Source: Candidatus Sigynarchaeota archaeon (lineage in GTDB: Archaea; Asgardarchaeota; Lokiarchaeia; Sigynarchaeales; Sigynarchaeaceae). From it: a DNA stretch of 38,055 nucleotides. The notes beneath the pieces are model-generated. The model was not told the origin of the DNA. It did not search any database and saw only the letters and a program-made list of their open reading frames with translations. A program made the position numbers and the translations under genes. Positions 17,683-25,390 of the stretch are shown here, in pieces (the stretch's first letter is position 1; each line of letters starts with the position of its first letter). The stretch covers positions 1-38,055 of the forward strand of contig JAUQYW010000372.1 in assembly GCA_030587525.1 (NCBI GenBank), written 5' to 3'.

Positions 17683-18446
17683 AGTTTATGGAATTTGCCT
17701 TGTTAGATGGAAAGCGCGTGCGTGCCTCTGCTAACACGATCCGGGGCCTGGATTACAAGTGCCCGTATGTTTATTGTAAGTCGCCTGGATTGGGCGTTAG
17801 GATAGGCAACAAGAAACGACCCCATTTCTATCACTTAAGCGGGAAACCTGAATGTGATTCACTCTCTGAAGGAATGACTGAAGCCCATTTCGCTATGAGA
17901 GACACGATGTAAACCTTCTTACGAATTCCCGATGAGTATCGCGAATACGACATGATTGAGGGCGTGCGCCCGGACCTGGTGTATCTCAAGGATGGCCTGA
18001 GATACGCCTTGGAAGTGCAACACTCGTCGATCTCACCTAATGAGAGAGATCGCCGGGATCAAATTTATCGGGAAAACAGCTTCACACCCATGTGGATCTT
18101 TCACAAGGAGGAACGAGAGAATAAGGCAATCCACGAGAGAGGGAGATACGGCTGCATTCGAAACAGGAAAGACCTTGAATGGAATCAGTTTGTCAAACTC
18201 AAGGATGCCGAATGGTTTGATTTCCCATCGATATTGTACTTGTCCTTTGAGAAAGGTGTCAAGTGGGCGGGTAAAAATGAGACCCGGCAAATTACCGGGC
18301 CGTGCTTGCAGCTTCTCCGATGTAAAGCTGGTCCCGAACCTCCTTTTTGCGAGATAATCGAATGGGAGGATATTTTCGAGACCGATCGATTATTAATGAT
18401 CCTGGCAGAACGCAAGAATAAGTCAGAAAAAGAAGATGATGGATAG
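17679..18446 (+). pseudogene. CoiA-like nuclease gene split by an in-frame TAA
   Basis: Two open stretches in one frame, 17679-17912 and about 17913-18446, are separated by a single TAA (codon after DTM). Together they read as a CoiA-family protein. The N-terminal part has the zinc-finger-like CPYVYC...HFYHL region and the TEAH helix. The second part has the nuclease core RPDLVYLKDG...YALEVQHSSIS, with the RPD and ExQ residues of the restriction-like fold, and the YRENSFTPMWIFH segment. CoiA proteins act in DNA processing during competence and are also found in defence contexts. One base change would restore the frame. The second part could restart at the ATG at 17952 and keep the catalytic core. 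The start overlaps the stop of the upstream gene. Confidence 0.7.
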
Positions 18447-18545
18447 AGGCAAGCGGGGCGATCTCGTGCGCACGAACGGGCACTACCTGATCACACATTG
18501 ATTTCAAATATTTCATGGACAATAGTATTACCTTGGTGAAACATC

Positions 18546-18791
18546 GTGAACCAGACGGAAGGGTTGGTCATAGGGCTCGTAGCGCAATCGAAACGCATCT
18601 CGCTCCGCCGGGCATTAGTATTCTCGTTAATCACGATTTCCGCAGCGTGTCTTCCGATTTTTGCACCGCAGCGTCCCGGCACCTCGTCATACGAGCGATC
18701 GATGAATCCAAACCCATGGCTAATAGAGAATATGAGAGGAGCGATAAAAGGGTTAACAAACGAGATGATATCATGGCAAAAAATAATATAG
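18546..18791 (+). CDS. Possible small membrane protein (doubtful)
   Basis: 81 residues from a GTG start. It contains one hydrophobic segment (ALVFSLITISAACLPIFA) after a basic stretch, so it could be a signal-anchored peptide. It overlaps the start of the nuclease gene by 19 bases in another frame. No family is recognised, no ribosome site is seen, and a competing frame is open across the same bases. It may be a remnant. Confidence 0.2.
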   Translation: MNQTEGLVIGLVAQSKRISLRRALVFSLITISAACLPIFAPQRPGTSSYERSMNPNPWLIENMRGAIKGLTNEMISWQKII

Positions 18792-19660
18792 AATACGAAA
18801 AGGCTCAAAAAACGACTATACATGATCAAGGTTATGATGAAAACTGGTTGAAGGATAAAATCTGTGAAGACCCTTCTATCCTCGGTTTGGGGAACCTGAC
18901 AAAACTAGACAAAGAGCGGCGCCAATCTAGCGGTGGTAAACTTGATCTTTTGTTCCAGGACCAAGAAATGAATGTCATTTACGAAGTTGAAGTACAATTA
19001 GGAAAGACGGATGAGAGCCATATCATCAGAACAATAGAATACTGGGATAACGAGAAACGAAAGAATCCGACTTACGACCACAGGGCAGTAATCATCGCCG
19101 AAGAAATTACCAACCGGTTTTTCAATGTAATCATGCTCTTTAACCGTGCAATACCCATCATAGCTATCCAGCTAAACACATTAATTGTAAATAACAAAAT
19201 GACTCTCGATTTCCAGAAAGTGCTAGATATTACAGAAGCCCCTGAAAACGAGATAGACAGCGATGATCTTGAACCATGTGGGAAATCTTTCTGGGATGAT
19301 GACGATTCGTTCAAGGATTCTCTATTAGTCTGTGAAAAAATGAAGACTCTTGTTAGTACCCTTACTCAAGACTTGTTTATCACTAAAAATAAGAACCATT
19401 TTGCATTAGGGACATCCAAACGCAATTTTTTGTGGTGTACTCCACGCAAATCGAAAAAATGTTTTTTCGAACAGTTGATATTAGATAGTAATGTAGACCA
19501 AGTGAAACAACTCTTTGAAAGCGTCGAAATATCCCCGAACTATAAAAAATCTAAAGGGAACTATATCGTTCTTGCATATGCAATAACCGAACAATCCCTT
19601 ACCGAATACGAGAAAATGTTCAAAGATTTGATCAATATCACGTTAACATTCTTGACTTGA
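18773..19660 (+). CDS. PD-(D/E)XK-like nuclease of an uncharacterised family
   Basis: 295 residues from the ATG at 18773. The frame is open upstream to 18515, but the extra 86 residues look non-coding and the family-like sequence begins near here. The core reads ENWLKDKICEDPSILGLG, then SSGGKLDLLFQD and YEVEVQLGKTDESHIIRTIEYW. The spaced D...ExE/Q residues after GG.LD fit a restriction-endonuclease-like active site. The family is widespread in bacteria and archaea and has no settled function. The C-terminal part (GTSKRNFLWCTPRKSKK) is also conserved-looking. The gene is AT-rich compared with its right neighbour. A defence or repair nuclease is inferred from the motif and position. Confidence 0.7.
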   Translation: MAKNNIEYEKAQKTTIHDQGYDENWLKDKICEDPSILGLGNLTKLDKERRQSSGGKLDLLFQDQEMNVIYEVEVQLGKTDESHIIRTIEYWDNEKRKNPTYDHRAVIIAEEITNRFFNVIMLFNRAIPIIAIQLNTLIVNNKMTLDFQKVLDITEAPENEIDSDDLEPCGKSFWDDDDSFKDSLLVCEKMKTLVSTLTQDLFITKNKNHFALGTSKRNFLWCTPRKSKKCFFEQLILDSNVDQVKQLFESVEISPNYKKSKGNYIVLAYAITEQSLTEYEKMFKDLINITLTFLT

Positions 19661-19710
19661 CGGGGAAAGAATTTCTTTGAAATCTTGCTCTGGAAGCATC
19701 TGAAAGCTCT

Positions 19711-19926
19711 TCAATGCTGAAGCAGCCACGCGACGACCCGCTCCACCTCGCGATCAGCCTCTATCATCTTATCGAGATTGATGGGAAACGGTTCCAAACT
19801 TGTCTCGGAATAGTGCGATGATTAGGATTTGAAGTAAAGAATCAAATAATACATAAAATCATCCGGAAGTGCTTCACCAACCGCTTCTCTCCCCAACCGT
19901 TGCCAAATGTTTTGTAAAGTACTCAT
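19711..19926 (-). pseudogene. Small operon gene interrupted by an in-frame TAA
   Basis: Starts at the ATG at 19926, overlapping the stop of the upstream gene (ATGA), and reads MSTLQNIWQRLGREAVGEAL onward. After 34 residues there is a TAA, and the same frame then continues for 36 residues (EADREVERVVAWLLQH) to a TGA at 19711. The tight coupling and sensible helical sequence on both sides suggest a real gene of 71 codons that has acquired a nonsense change. Alternatively only the 34-residue peptide is made. Product unknown. Confidence 0.45.
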
Positions 19927-20159
19927 TTCTTATCTATCTGTGAAATTACTATATCGCCCAGCGCCACCATGGTGAACCGCCGCAGCTGGCCGATGAAATG
20001 CTCGTAGGCGGCGATGGCCCCGTCCTTGTCGCCGACGCGCAGCACCATGCCGATGAAGTCGTCGTTGATGACCAGTAGCCCCGGCATCGCCACGGCTGGC
20101 ACGAACACGCGCTCGGCAGGCACGTACCCGTGGTTTTTCTCGATCGCCTCGCCGCTCAT
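19923..20159 (-). CDS. Small protein of unknown function (78 aa)
   Basis: Starts at the ATG at 20159, which overlaps the stop of the 162-residue gene by ATGA, so the two are probably translated together. The protein is mostly beta then helical: FVPAVAMPGLLVINDDFIGM, GDKDGAIAAYEHFIGQLRR, MVALGDIVIS. No family is recognised. It has no signal peptide or membrane segment. GC content is well above that of the flanking AT-rich genes. A further ATGA links it to the broken gene that follows. Confidence 0.6.
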   Translation of the reverse strand: MSGEAIEKNHGYVPAERVFVPAVAMPGLLVINDDFIGMVLRVGDKDGAIAAYEHFIGQLRRFTMVALGDIVISQIDKK

Positions 20160-20644
20160 TGCTTTTCCCCTCCCCGCGGTCGCAGCCGCCGCTTGAGCCA
20201 CACTTCCCACGCGCCGATCCGCGGTCCCGCGCCCCGCTCGGTTTTCATGGCCGCCACGACCTCGAATCCCATTTTGAAATGCCCGGCGAGCGCATCGATC
20301 GGCGTCTTGCCGGGTACATCTTCCCATTTACCCGTATCCTCGTCGAGCAGCATGAATGCTGGTCTGCCGTCGTCACCAGCCACGCCGCGGATCGCCACGA
20401 CCACGTGTTCCGCCTCCCCCGCTTCCGCCGCGGGCATTTCACGCGCCCCCGTGCCGGGTGCCGCCCTGCCCTTGCCGAGCATCGCCGTCCACGCCGCCAT
20501 GTCGCCTTCCAGTGCCCGCGCCACGGTATACGCCGATGTATCGAACCGCTCTTGCAGGTCCACATACCTCAAGGTCGGGTCGTCCTCGACCGCCTTGCAG
20601 ATGGCCACCCGCAGCTCGATCTCGCTGCGCCGCAATTTTCGCAT
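20156..20644 (-). CDS. Putative HTH-containing protein (162 aa)
   Basis: First gene of a three-gene minus-strand operon. Residues 1-50 are helical with an HTH-like stretch (YVDLQERFDTSAYTVARAL) where the second helix would be the recognition helix. Residues 75-160 form an alpha/beta domain (EHVVVAIRGVAGDDGRPAFM, LAGHFKMGFEVVAAM), ending KRRLRPRGGEKQ. No family is recognised. The ATG is preceded by a strong ribosome site, GGAGGT nine bases upstream. DNA binding is inferred from the N-terminal pattern. The GC-rich composition differs sharply from the nuclease gene on its left and the WD40 gene on its right, which suggests separate origin. Confidence 0.6.
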   Translation of the reverse strand: MRKLRRSEIELRVAICKAVEDDPTLRYVDLQERFDTSAYTVARALEGDMAAWTAMLGKGRAAPGTGAREMPAAEAGEAEHVVVAIRGVAGDDGRPAFMLLDEDTGKWEDVPGKTPIDALAGHFKMGFEVVAAMKTERGAGPRIGAWEVWLKRRLRPRGGEKQ

Positions 20645-20700
20645 CTAGATATAACCTCCTTGCCCAAAACTATCGTCGAACAAATACTTAAACCTTGCCT
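20645..20700 (-). promoter_or_regulatory. Promoter and ribosome site of the three-gene operon
   Basis: On the minus strand, GGAGGT (20659-20654) sits nine bases before the ATG at 20644. A weak TATA-like stretch (TTTAAGTATTT) lies about 45 bases upstream of the start, giving a short leader. Confidence 0.5.
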
Positions 20701-20713
20701 CGGTATACAGATA

Positions 20714-20935
20714 TTGCATCGGGTATCGAGAGGTATTATATCAACTTTGGAGCTATTGCTACGATCTTGTGATGGATTATCCGCGGGTTTTATCGACTTT
20801 ACTCGGCATTATAAAGAATTGACGCGGGATCGGTTCGAAGTCGCGATGAGCTGCCAGTTCGATTTACCGAGTATGCTCAATATCATCGAATTTATGAAAA
20901 ATGATTTTATAGTGACACGAAGCATCAGTGGATAG
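20714..20935 (+). CDS. Possible small helical protein ahead of the HEPN-WD40 gene
   Basis: About 60-73 residues ending six bases before the next ATG. The sequence looks protein-like: STLELLLRSCDGLSAGFIDF, then DLPSMLNIIEFMKNDFIVTR. The helix-rich end with a hydrophobic wing could be a small winged-helix. The start is unclear: TTG at 20714 or 20747 are the candidates and no ribosome site is seen. If real, it would be a partner gene of the HEPN-WD40 protein. It could also be the end of an older, truncated gene. Confidence 0.35.
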   Translation: MHRVSRGIISTLELLLRSCDGLSAGFIDFTRHYKELTRDRFEVAMSCQFDLPSMLNIIEFMKNDFIVTRSISG

Positions 20936-20941
20936 AGACAC

Positions 20942-23143
20942 ATGAGCGATGAAGATCTTCGTTTGGCCGAGCTGCGAAGCGCGTTAAGCCGTTTCGATCT
21001 AGACTTACGCAGATTCGTAAAAACGGTTGTTGAATCGATAGACAAGGAATGGTTCAAGAAAAAGGAACCTCAAAATCCAGTGCTTGCTAAGCTCAGGAAC
21101 GATACAAGGGCACGGTATGAAAGCACGAAAGAGAAAATGGAAAAGTTAAGTGAACGATGCAGCGATGACATGTTCGATTATCTGGAATTCTCTGATTACA
21201 AGACAATCATCATCGAATTATGGGCGACGAAAAACAAGAAGATATTCGCTAATTTCTTGCCTAAACAAGAAACCGTGATTGATCATCTCGATTACCTAGA
21301 GATTCATCGCAATGCGATATCTCATAACAGGGAGACGCTCGATGACGACATCGCAGAAAAGTTCAAAGTCTATATAAAGGACTTTAATAAGTGGATGGCC
21401 AAAGCGATCAAATTGGCAAGAAACGAAGCCGATAACTCGGTTATAAGGAAAATAAGTATTCCTTCGAGCCCCGAAAGCGCGAAGGAAAGTACGAGCTCGG
21501 TATTTAGTTTAACACTGAAAAAATTACGGAATCTGCTCGATATGAATAGAGCTGGGTTAGAGATAGAATCGGAGGAGATGCTTCAAGTATACTTAAAGCC
21601 TAGCGTGAAAAAAGTCGACGTGGATGAGTTATATAGCCTTTTGGGCATGAAAGTGAATTCAAATCAATCGATAAAATTCGCTCAACCAACTAATAACGAT
21701 GATGATGATGAACCCCGGCTCATCATTCTAGGCTGCGAGATGCTGGCTATCGATGCAATTGAAATCATCGCAAAGAATTATTGTGTGACAGGTGTATTTC
21801 TGAACGGTTTAGACACGAATTATAACCTTGCTTATGAGCTCTTGTATCGTGGTTACACGGATTTTCCAGTCTCGATCTATTTTAAAAAACCCATTGATAT
21901 GGCGATGGGCAAGGAATTGAAATCAATGCTTGACGAATGTTATAACCCAGACGATGGCTACCCCACGATTTATCCTGGCGATGAAGGTGATGATTATGAA
22001 CTCGAGGAATGGCAAGAATCGACCATATTTCCTCTACATGTAATTAGTACACGCGATGAGCCAGTGGACATGTTCGACCATGAATTGGCGGATATCGATG
22101 ATATCGCTGCTATCAAATCGGTTCATTATTGCGTGTTCCTAAAGATCGAGGAGGAGCCATCAAGAACGATCTGGAATATCAAGAACGAATATCTCGTCCC
22201 TCAACTGCGGATGCTGAAAGGGCATTTGGGGCATGTAAACTCGTGCGCTTTCTCACCTGATGGTAAAACGATCCTCTCAGGGTCCGAAGATAAAACGATG
22301 ATCTTGTGGGAAACCCGGACAGGAAAGAAGTTGCGAACGTTTGTTGGGCATTCGGACGAGGTGACCACGGTCGCGTTTTCCCCGGACGGCAAGATAGTCG
22401 CCTCGGGATCGGCAGATAGAACGATGATCTTGTGGGATAACCAGACGGGCAAGAAATTACGAACGCTGGCAGGGCATACCGACGTGGTTTTCATGTGCAT
22501 ATTCTCACCAGATGGGGCGACGATCGCCTCGGCATCCTGGGACAAGACGGTGAAACTATGGGACGTTCGTTCGGGCAAGGAGTTACGCACGCTGGCGGGG
22601 CACTCGGGCGAGGTGAACGCATGTGATTTTTCTCCAAACGGGACCATGATCCTCTCGGGGGCGATTGATAGTACCTTGAAACTTTGGGATACGAGTACGG
22701 GAAAGGAGTTGAGTTCATTGCGGGGTCACAAAGGCTCGATTATTGACTGTGCTTTCTCTATCGATGGCAAGGCAATCATCTCAGGATCAGCAGATGATAC
22801 ACTTATCCTATGGGAAACCCAGACGGGCAAGCCGATACGCAAGTTCGAGGGCTCTCCAGGTGGACTAACCGCGTGTGCAATATCACCAGATGGCGCGATG
22901 ATCGCCTCCGCATCACGGGACACCACGGTGAGGATATGGGGCACTCGACTTGGCAAGGAATTACAAACACTGGTCGGGCACTCGGATTGGGTACTAGATT
23001 GCGCCTTTTCTCCAGATGGGATAACAGTAGCCTCGGCATCGGCTGATACGACGGTGAAACTATGGGACGTGAGCTCGATTCGCAATTCCCGGGATGAATT
23101 TGAGGATGGTACCCCATATTATGGGAATGTAAAGGAACCATAG
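20942..23143 (+). CDS. SWT1-type HEPN protein fused to a seven-repeat WD40 propeller
   Basis: 733 residues. Residues about 10-160 are an all-helical HEPN domain of SWT1 type (FVKTVVESIDKEWF, then FDYLEFSDYKTII), with the ribonuclease-type motif R123-N-A-I-S-H128 (RNxxxH). Residues about 185-245 are helical. Residues about 255-420 are an unrecognised alpha/beta domain (PRLIILGCEMLAIDAIEIIA) rich in acidic residues. Residues about 425-718 are seven WD40 repeats of about 42 residues, each with the GH...FSPDG...SxS.D.T..LW pattern, enough for one closed propeller. No P-loop NTPase is seen, unlike most prokaryotic WD40 defence proteins. HEPN domains usually cleave RNA in stress or antiviral systems. 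A sensor (WD40) plus effector (HEPN) logic is inferred. It lies next to a CRISPR array and a HEPN remnant. Confidence 0.82.
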   Translation: MSDEDLRLAELRSALSRFDLDLRRFVKTVVESIDKEWFKKKEPQNPVLAKLRNDTRARYESTKEKMEKLSERCSDDMFDYLEFSDYKTIIIELWATKNKKIFANFLPKQETVIDHLDYLEIHRNAISHNRETLDDDIAEKFKVYIKDFNKWMAKAIKLARNEADNSVIRKISIPSSPESAKESTSSVFSLTLKKLRNLLDMNRAGLEIESEEMLQVYLKPSVKKVDVDELYSLLGMKVNSNQSIKFAQPTNNDDDDEPRLIILGCEMLAIDAIEIIAKNYCVTGVFLNGLDTNYNLAYELLYRGYTDFPVSIYFKKPIDMAMGKELKSMLDECYNPDDGYPTIYPGDEGDDYELEEWQESTIFPLHVISTRDEPVDMFDHELADIDDIAAIKSVHYCVFLKIEEEPSRTIWNIKNEYLVPQLRMLKGHLGHVNSCAFSPDGKTILSGSEDKTMILWETRTGKKLRTFVGHSDEVTTVAFSPDGKIVASGSADRTMILWDNQTGKKLRTLAGHTDVVFMCIFSPDGATIASASWDKTVKLWDVRSGKELRTLAGHSGEVNACDFSPNGTMILSGAIDSTLKLWDTSTGKELSSLRGHKGSIIDCAFSIDGKAIISGSADDTLILWETQTGKPIRKFEGSPGGLTACAISPDGAMIASASRDTTVRIWGTRLGKELQTLVGHSDWVLDCAFSPDGITVASASADTTVKLWDVSSIRNSRDEFEDGTPYYGNVKEP
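22204..23085 (+). repeat. Seven WD40-encoding direct repeats
   Basis: Seven units of about 126 bases encode the propeller blades. Blocks such as GGGCAAGGAATTAC-type and TCCAGATGG-type sequences recur at matching positions. The units are similar to one another at the DNA level, so recombination between blades is possible. Blade six has lost the GH dipeptide (EGSPGGLTAC). Confidence 0.7.
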
Positions 23144-23217
23144 CAACATCGTAACGATTAAGATGGTATACTCGACGCTCGTGTCGACGATGCCGTTTTT
23201 CACGTAAGCGCAGAAAA

Positions 23218-23499
23218 AAGCTCGAACTTATTAATATCTTCAAAGCTCACTGCTTGTACGATCATCTTGAATTTTCACAGTATAAAGAGCTTATATTTAT
23301 TTTAGGGACATCGAAATCGGGGAAGCCATGGTTTTCCACTTATCTTCAAGATAAGAATTGGGTCGATGTTACCCTCGATTATATAAACATTCAACGAAAC
23401 GCAATATTAGCACATGATCGGGCGAGGGAACTTGATGATTCCACAACCAGGAAAACCCGATTATATATTGAGGATTTCTGTCATAGAACTGGGATTTAG
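23218..23499 (+). pseudogene. Remnant of a second SWT1-type HEPN gene
   Basis: The frame reads KLELINIFKAHCLYDHLEFS and on to NIQRNAILAHDRARELDDS and RLYIEDFCHRTGI, then stops. It matches residues about 65-155 of the upstream HEPN-WD40 protein (FDYLEFSDYK, EIHRNAISHNR, KVYIKDFNKW). Upstream of 23218 the frame turns into Arg-rich noise and no ATG is present; downstream there is no WD40. It is probably the leftover of a duplicated gene that lost both ends. The RNxxxxH-like residues remain. Confidence 0.6.
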
Positions 23500-23599
23500 G
23501 AAAGTTAGAACCATAGCAATCGAAATTGGCACGACAAAGATCCATTCATTAAGAGAAATCTGAAAGAGGCCCAATTGGATACTATATTTGATTCAGCAC

Positions 23600-24498
23600 C
23601 ATCATAAGTATTTCTATTTCAAGAATAAGCGGTTGGTTCTCATCCTATTCCCACGTGGCACGGGCAGCGTTTTAATCTATTTCTAGTTCAAGAATAAGTA
23701 ACGAATCGGAGCTCGTGCGGAAGATCATCAGGGACGTTTTAATCTATTTCTAGTTCAAGAATAAGCCTTGAGCCTTTTCCGACTTCTCCTTGAGTGCACG
23801 GGTTTTAATCTATTTCTAGTTCAAGAATAAGCCAGGCGTCGTGCTCCAGCCCGTTATTGCTCTCCGCCGTTTTAATCTATTTCTAGTTCAAGAATAAGGC
23901 TGGTGGCGGCTGGTCTAGGCGTCGGTGGTTACCGGTTTTAATCTATTTCTAGTTCAAGAATAAGTGACAGGAGCGGAGAACGTGAGCGCCGCGATAGACG
24001 CGTTTTAATCTATTTCTAGTTCAAGAATAAGATAGATACATTGCACGAACGACTATTTGAGTTTTTGTTTTAATCTATTTCTAGTTCAAGAATAAGCTTC
24101 CTGGAAGAGATCGTGATCATCCATGGCAAATTCGGTTTTAATCTATTTCTAGTTCAAGAATAAGTCGATGACCGAGTTGTAATGGAACGAGTTCACGACG
24201 GTTTTAATCTATTTCTAGTTCAAGAATAAGGTCCTGGTCGATCCATTTTTGATCGACGCGCACCTTGGTTTTAATCTATTTCTAGTTCAAGAATAAGAAT
24301 ACCAGAATATTCGGTTAGGTAATGCTAAGTATCGTTTTAATCTATTTCTAGTTCAAGAATAAGTTATAGATGAACGACTGGAACCGCACGGCATCTTGTT
24401 TGTTTTAATCTATTTCTAGTTCAAGAATAAGGCATCGACATCAACAAGCACTGCCGGCGGTACTACCCGTTTTAATCTATTTCTAGTTCAAGAATAAG
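23600..24498 (-). CRISPR. CRISPR array 1 (13 intact repeats, 1 degenerate, 13 spacers)
   Basis: Repeats of 30 bases start at 23669, 23736, 23802, 23869, 23935, 24002, 24067, 24135, 24201, 24268, 24334, 24402 and 24469. In the transcribed (minus) orientation they begin CTTATTCTTGAACTAGAAAT and end ATTAAAAC, the expected 8-base crRNA handle. The leftmost unit (23600-23629) keeps 21 bases almost intact but is degraded at the other end, which marks the old, leader-distal end. Spacers are 35-39 bases. The leader is on the right (24499 onward), so transcription runs leftward, away from the cas genes. Confidence 0.97.
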
Positions 24499-24590
24499 GG
24501 ATAGTTAGATCTTGATACCAAGGTTTCGCGACGCGATCCACGATCCCGTTTTTTCTCGCACGGGTCAAACAGATCGCCTTTATAAATGTG
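24499..24590 (-). promoter_or_regulatory. Leader of CRISPR array 1
   Basis: Aligns without gaps to the leader of array 2 in opposite orientation. Identical blocks are 24530-24555 (26 bases, beginning GACGCGATCCACGATCC) and 24576-24589 (GCCTTTATAAATGT). The second block holds a TATA box reading TTTATAAA on the minus strand, placing the start of transcription near 24555 and about 55 bases before the first repeat. An inverted repeat CCCGT...ACGGG lies between the blocks. The newest spacer should be the one next to this leader (24432-24468). Confidence 0.85.
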
Positions 24591-24670
24591 GATTCGGCGT
24601 GGGTTATTTTCAATTGCTCGATGATGTGAAAATGTACCGTTACATGGTTGTGATTTGAATAAGATAAAGT

Positions 24671-25390
24671 TTACCCGATGATGAGCTGCATTCGCCCCTT
24701 GATGGTGGTGTTGCCCGAATCATCGATTAATTGCAATTCCCGCAGTCGTTTCTTGTACCGGTGAATCGCGACAGGCTCGTAATGCTCTCCCGAAGGGGTT
24801 GGTCCGCTTGCCAGGAATCCCGCCAAGGAAAAGTGCTTCTTGCGCCTCGTGCCGGGTTCAACACTGATCGGGCTCAGCTCAAGGAATCGCGAATTATACT
24901 GATCTATGTCTCGCAGGAACGTGAGAAGCTTGGAATCGACCGGTTTCACGTCGATGCCCGGAATTTCCATGGGGACATCGTTTTCTTCGAATAAATAGAC
25001 GATTCTCGCGTCGAACCGGAATTTAGCGGCAGACATGGCGTGCGCGTAGAAAAGAAGGTAGGAGATGATCTTATGCCCGGCGGTGAGATCCGTGATTATG
25101 TGGTTATTTTTTTCTTGATCATAGATGCGGGCGATGGTCTCGAACGAGGAGAGAAACTCTCGCTCGTCGATACGGACATGGAACACCGCGACGCTGTGGT
25201 CGAGGGTTTTGATGTTCTGCTCGATTTCTCTGGTGATGCGTGCAGCGATCGCCTCATATTCATCGGTGTTGTATTTCGAGTACACGATGTAGATGCGCTG
25301 CAATGCATAATGTTGTGCATAGATGAACACGGATCGCGCGTGGCTTCCCATACCGCAGATGAGCGTGACTGGAATTGGATCTAGCATCAT
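24671..25390 (-). CDS. csa3: Csa3-type CARF-winged-helix regulator
   Basis: 239 residues. Residues 1-150 form a Rossmann-like CARF domain: strand LICGMGS, then the ligand-loop motif D101-L-T-A-G-H-K107 after NNHIIT. This is the usual place where CARF proteins bind cyclic oligoadenylate. Residues about 165-239 are a winged helix (HYEPVAIHRYKKRLRELQLI...IKGRMQLIIG). Csa3 proteins regulate cas operons and adaptation genes in archaea. The start overlaps the stop of cas3' (ATGATG over TGA). No Cas10 polymerase motif is seen in this locus, so a cyclic-nucleotide source would have to lie elsewhere. Ends with TAA about 80 bases from leader 1. Confidence 0.85.
   Translation of the reverse strand: MMLDPIPVTLICGMGSHARSVFIYAQHYALQRIYIVYSKYNTDEYEAIAARITREIEQNIKTLDHSVAVFHVRIDEREFLSSFETIARIYDQEKNNHIITDLTAGHKIISYLLFYAHAMSAAKFRFDARIVYLFEENDVPMEIPGIDVKPVDSKLLTFLRDIDQYNSRFLELSPISVEPGTRRKKHFSLAGFLASGPTPSGEHYEPVAIHRYKKRLRELQLIDDSGNTTIKGRMQLIIG

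Noticed and set aside
18491..18829. Minus-strand frame of 112 codons
   Set aside because: It crosses the start of the nuclease gene, has no promoter or family, and looks like antisense of a degraded region.
17910..19824. Reassignment of TAA to an amino acid
   Set aside because: Two genes have a lone in-frame TAA, but csa3 ends normally at a TAA after its winged helix, so general recoding is not supported. Nonsense mutations or sequencing errors are simpler.
20159..20713. Plus-strand frame opposite the GC-rich operon
   Set aside because: The translation is Arg/His/Pro-rich noise, and the opposite strand has coupled genes with a strong ribosome site. Only its last 60-73 codons look protein-like and are kept separately.
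22201..23243. Minus-strand frames opposite the WD40 repeats
   Set aside because: Their internal repetition mirrors the WD40 units on the coding strand.
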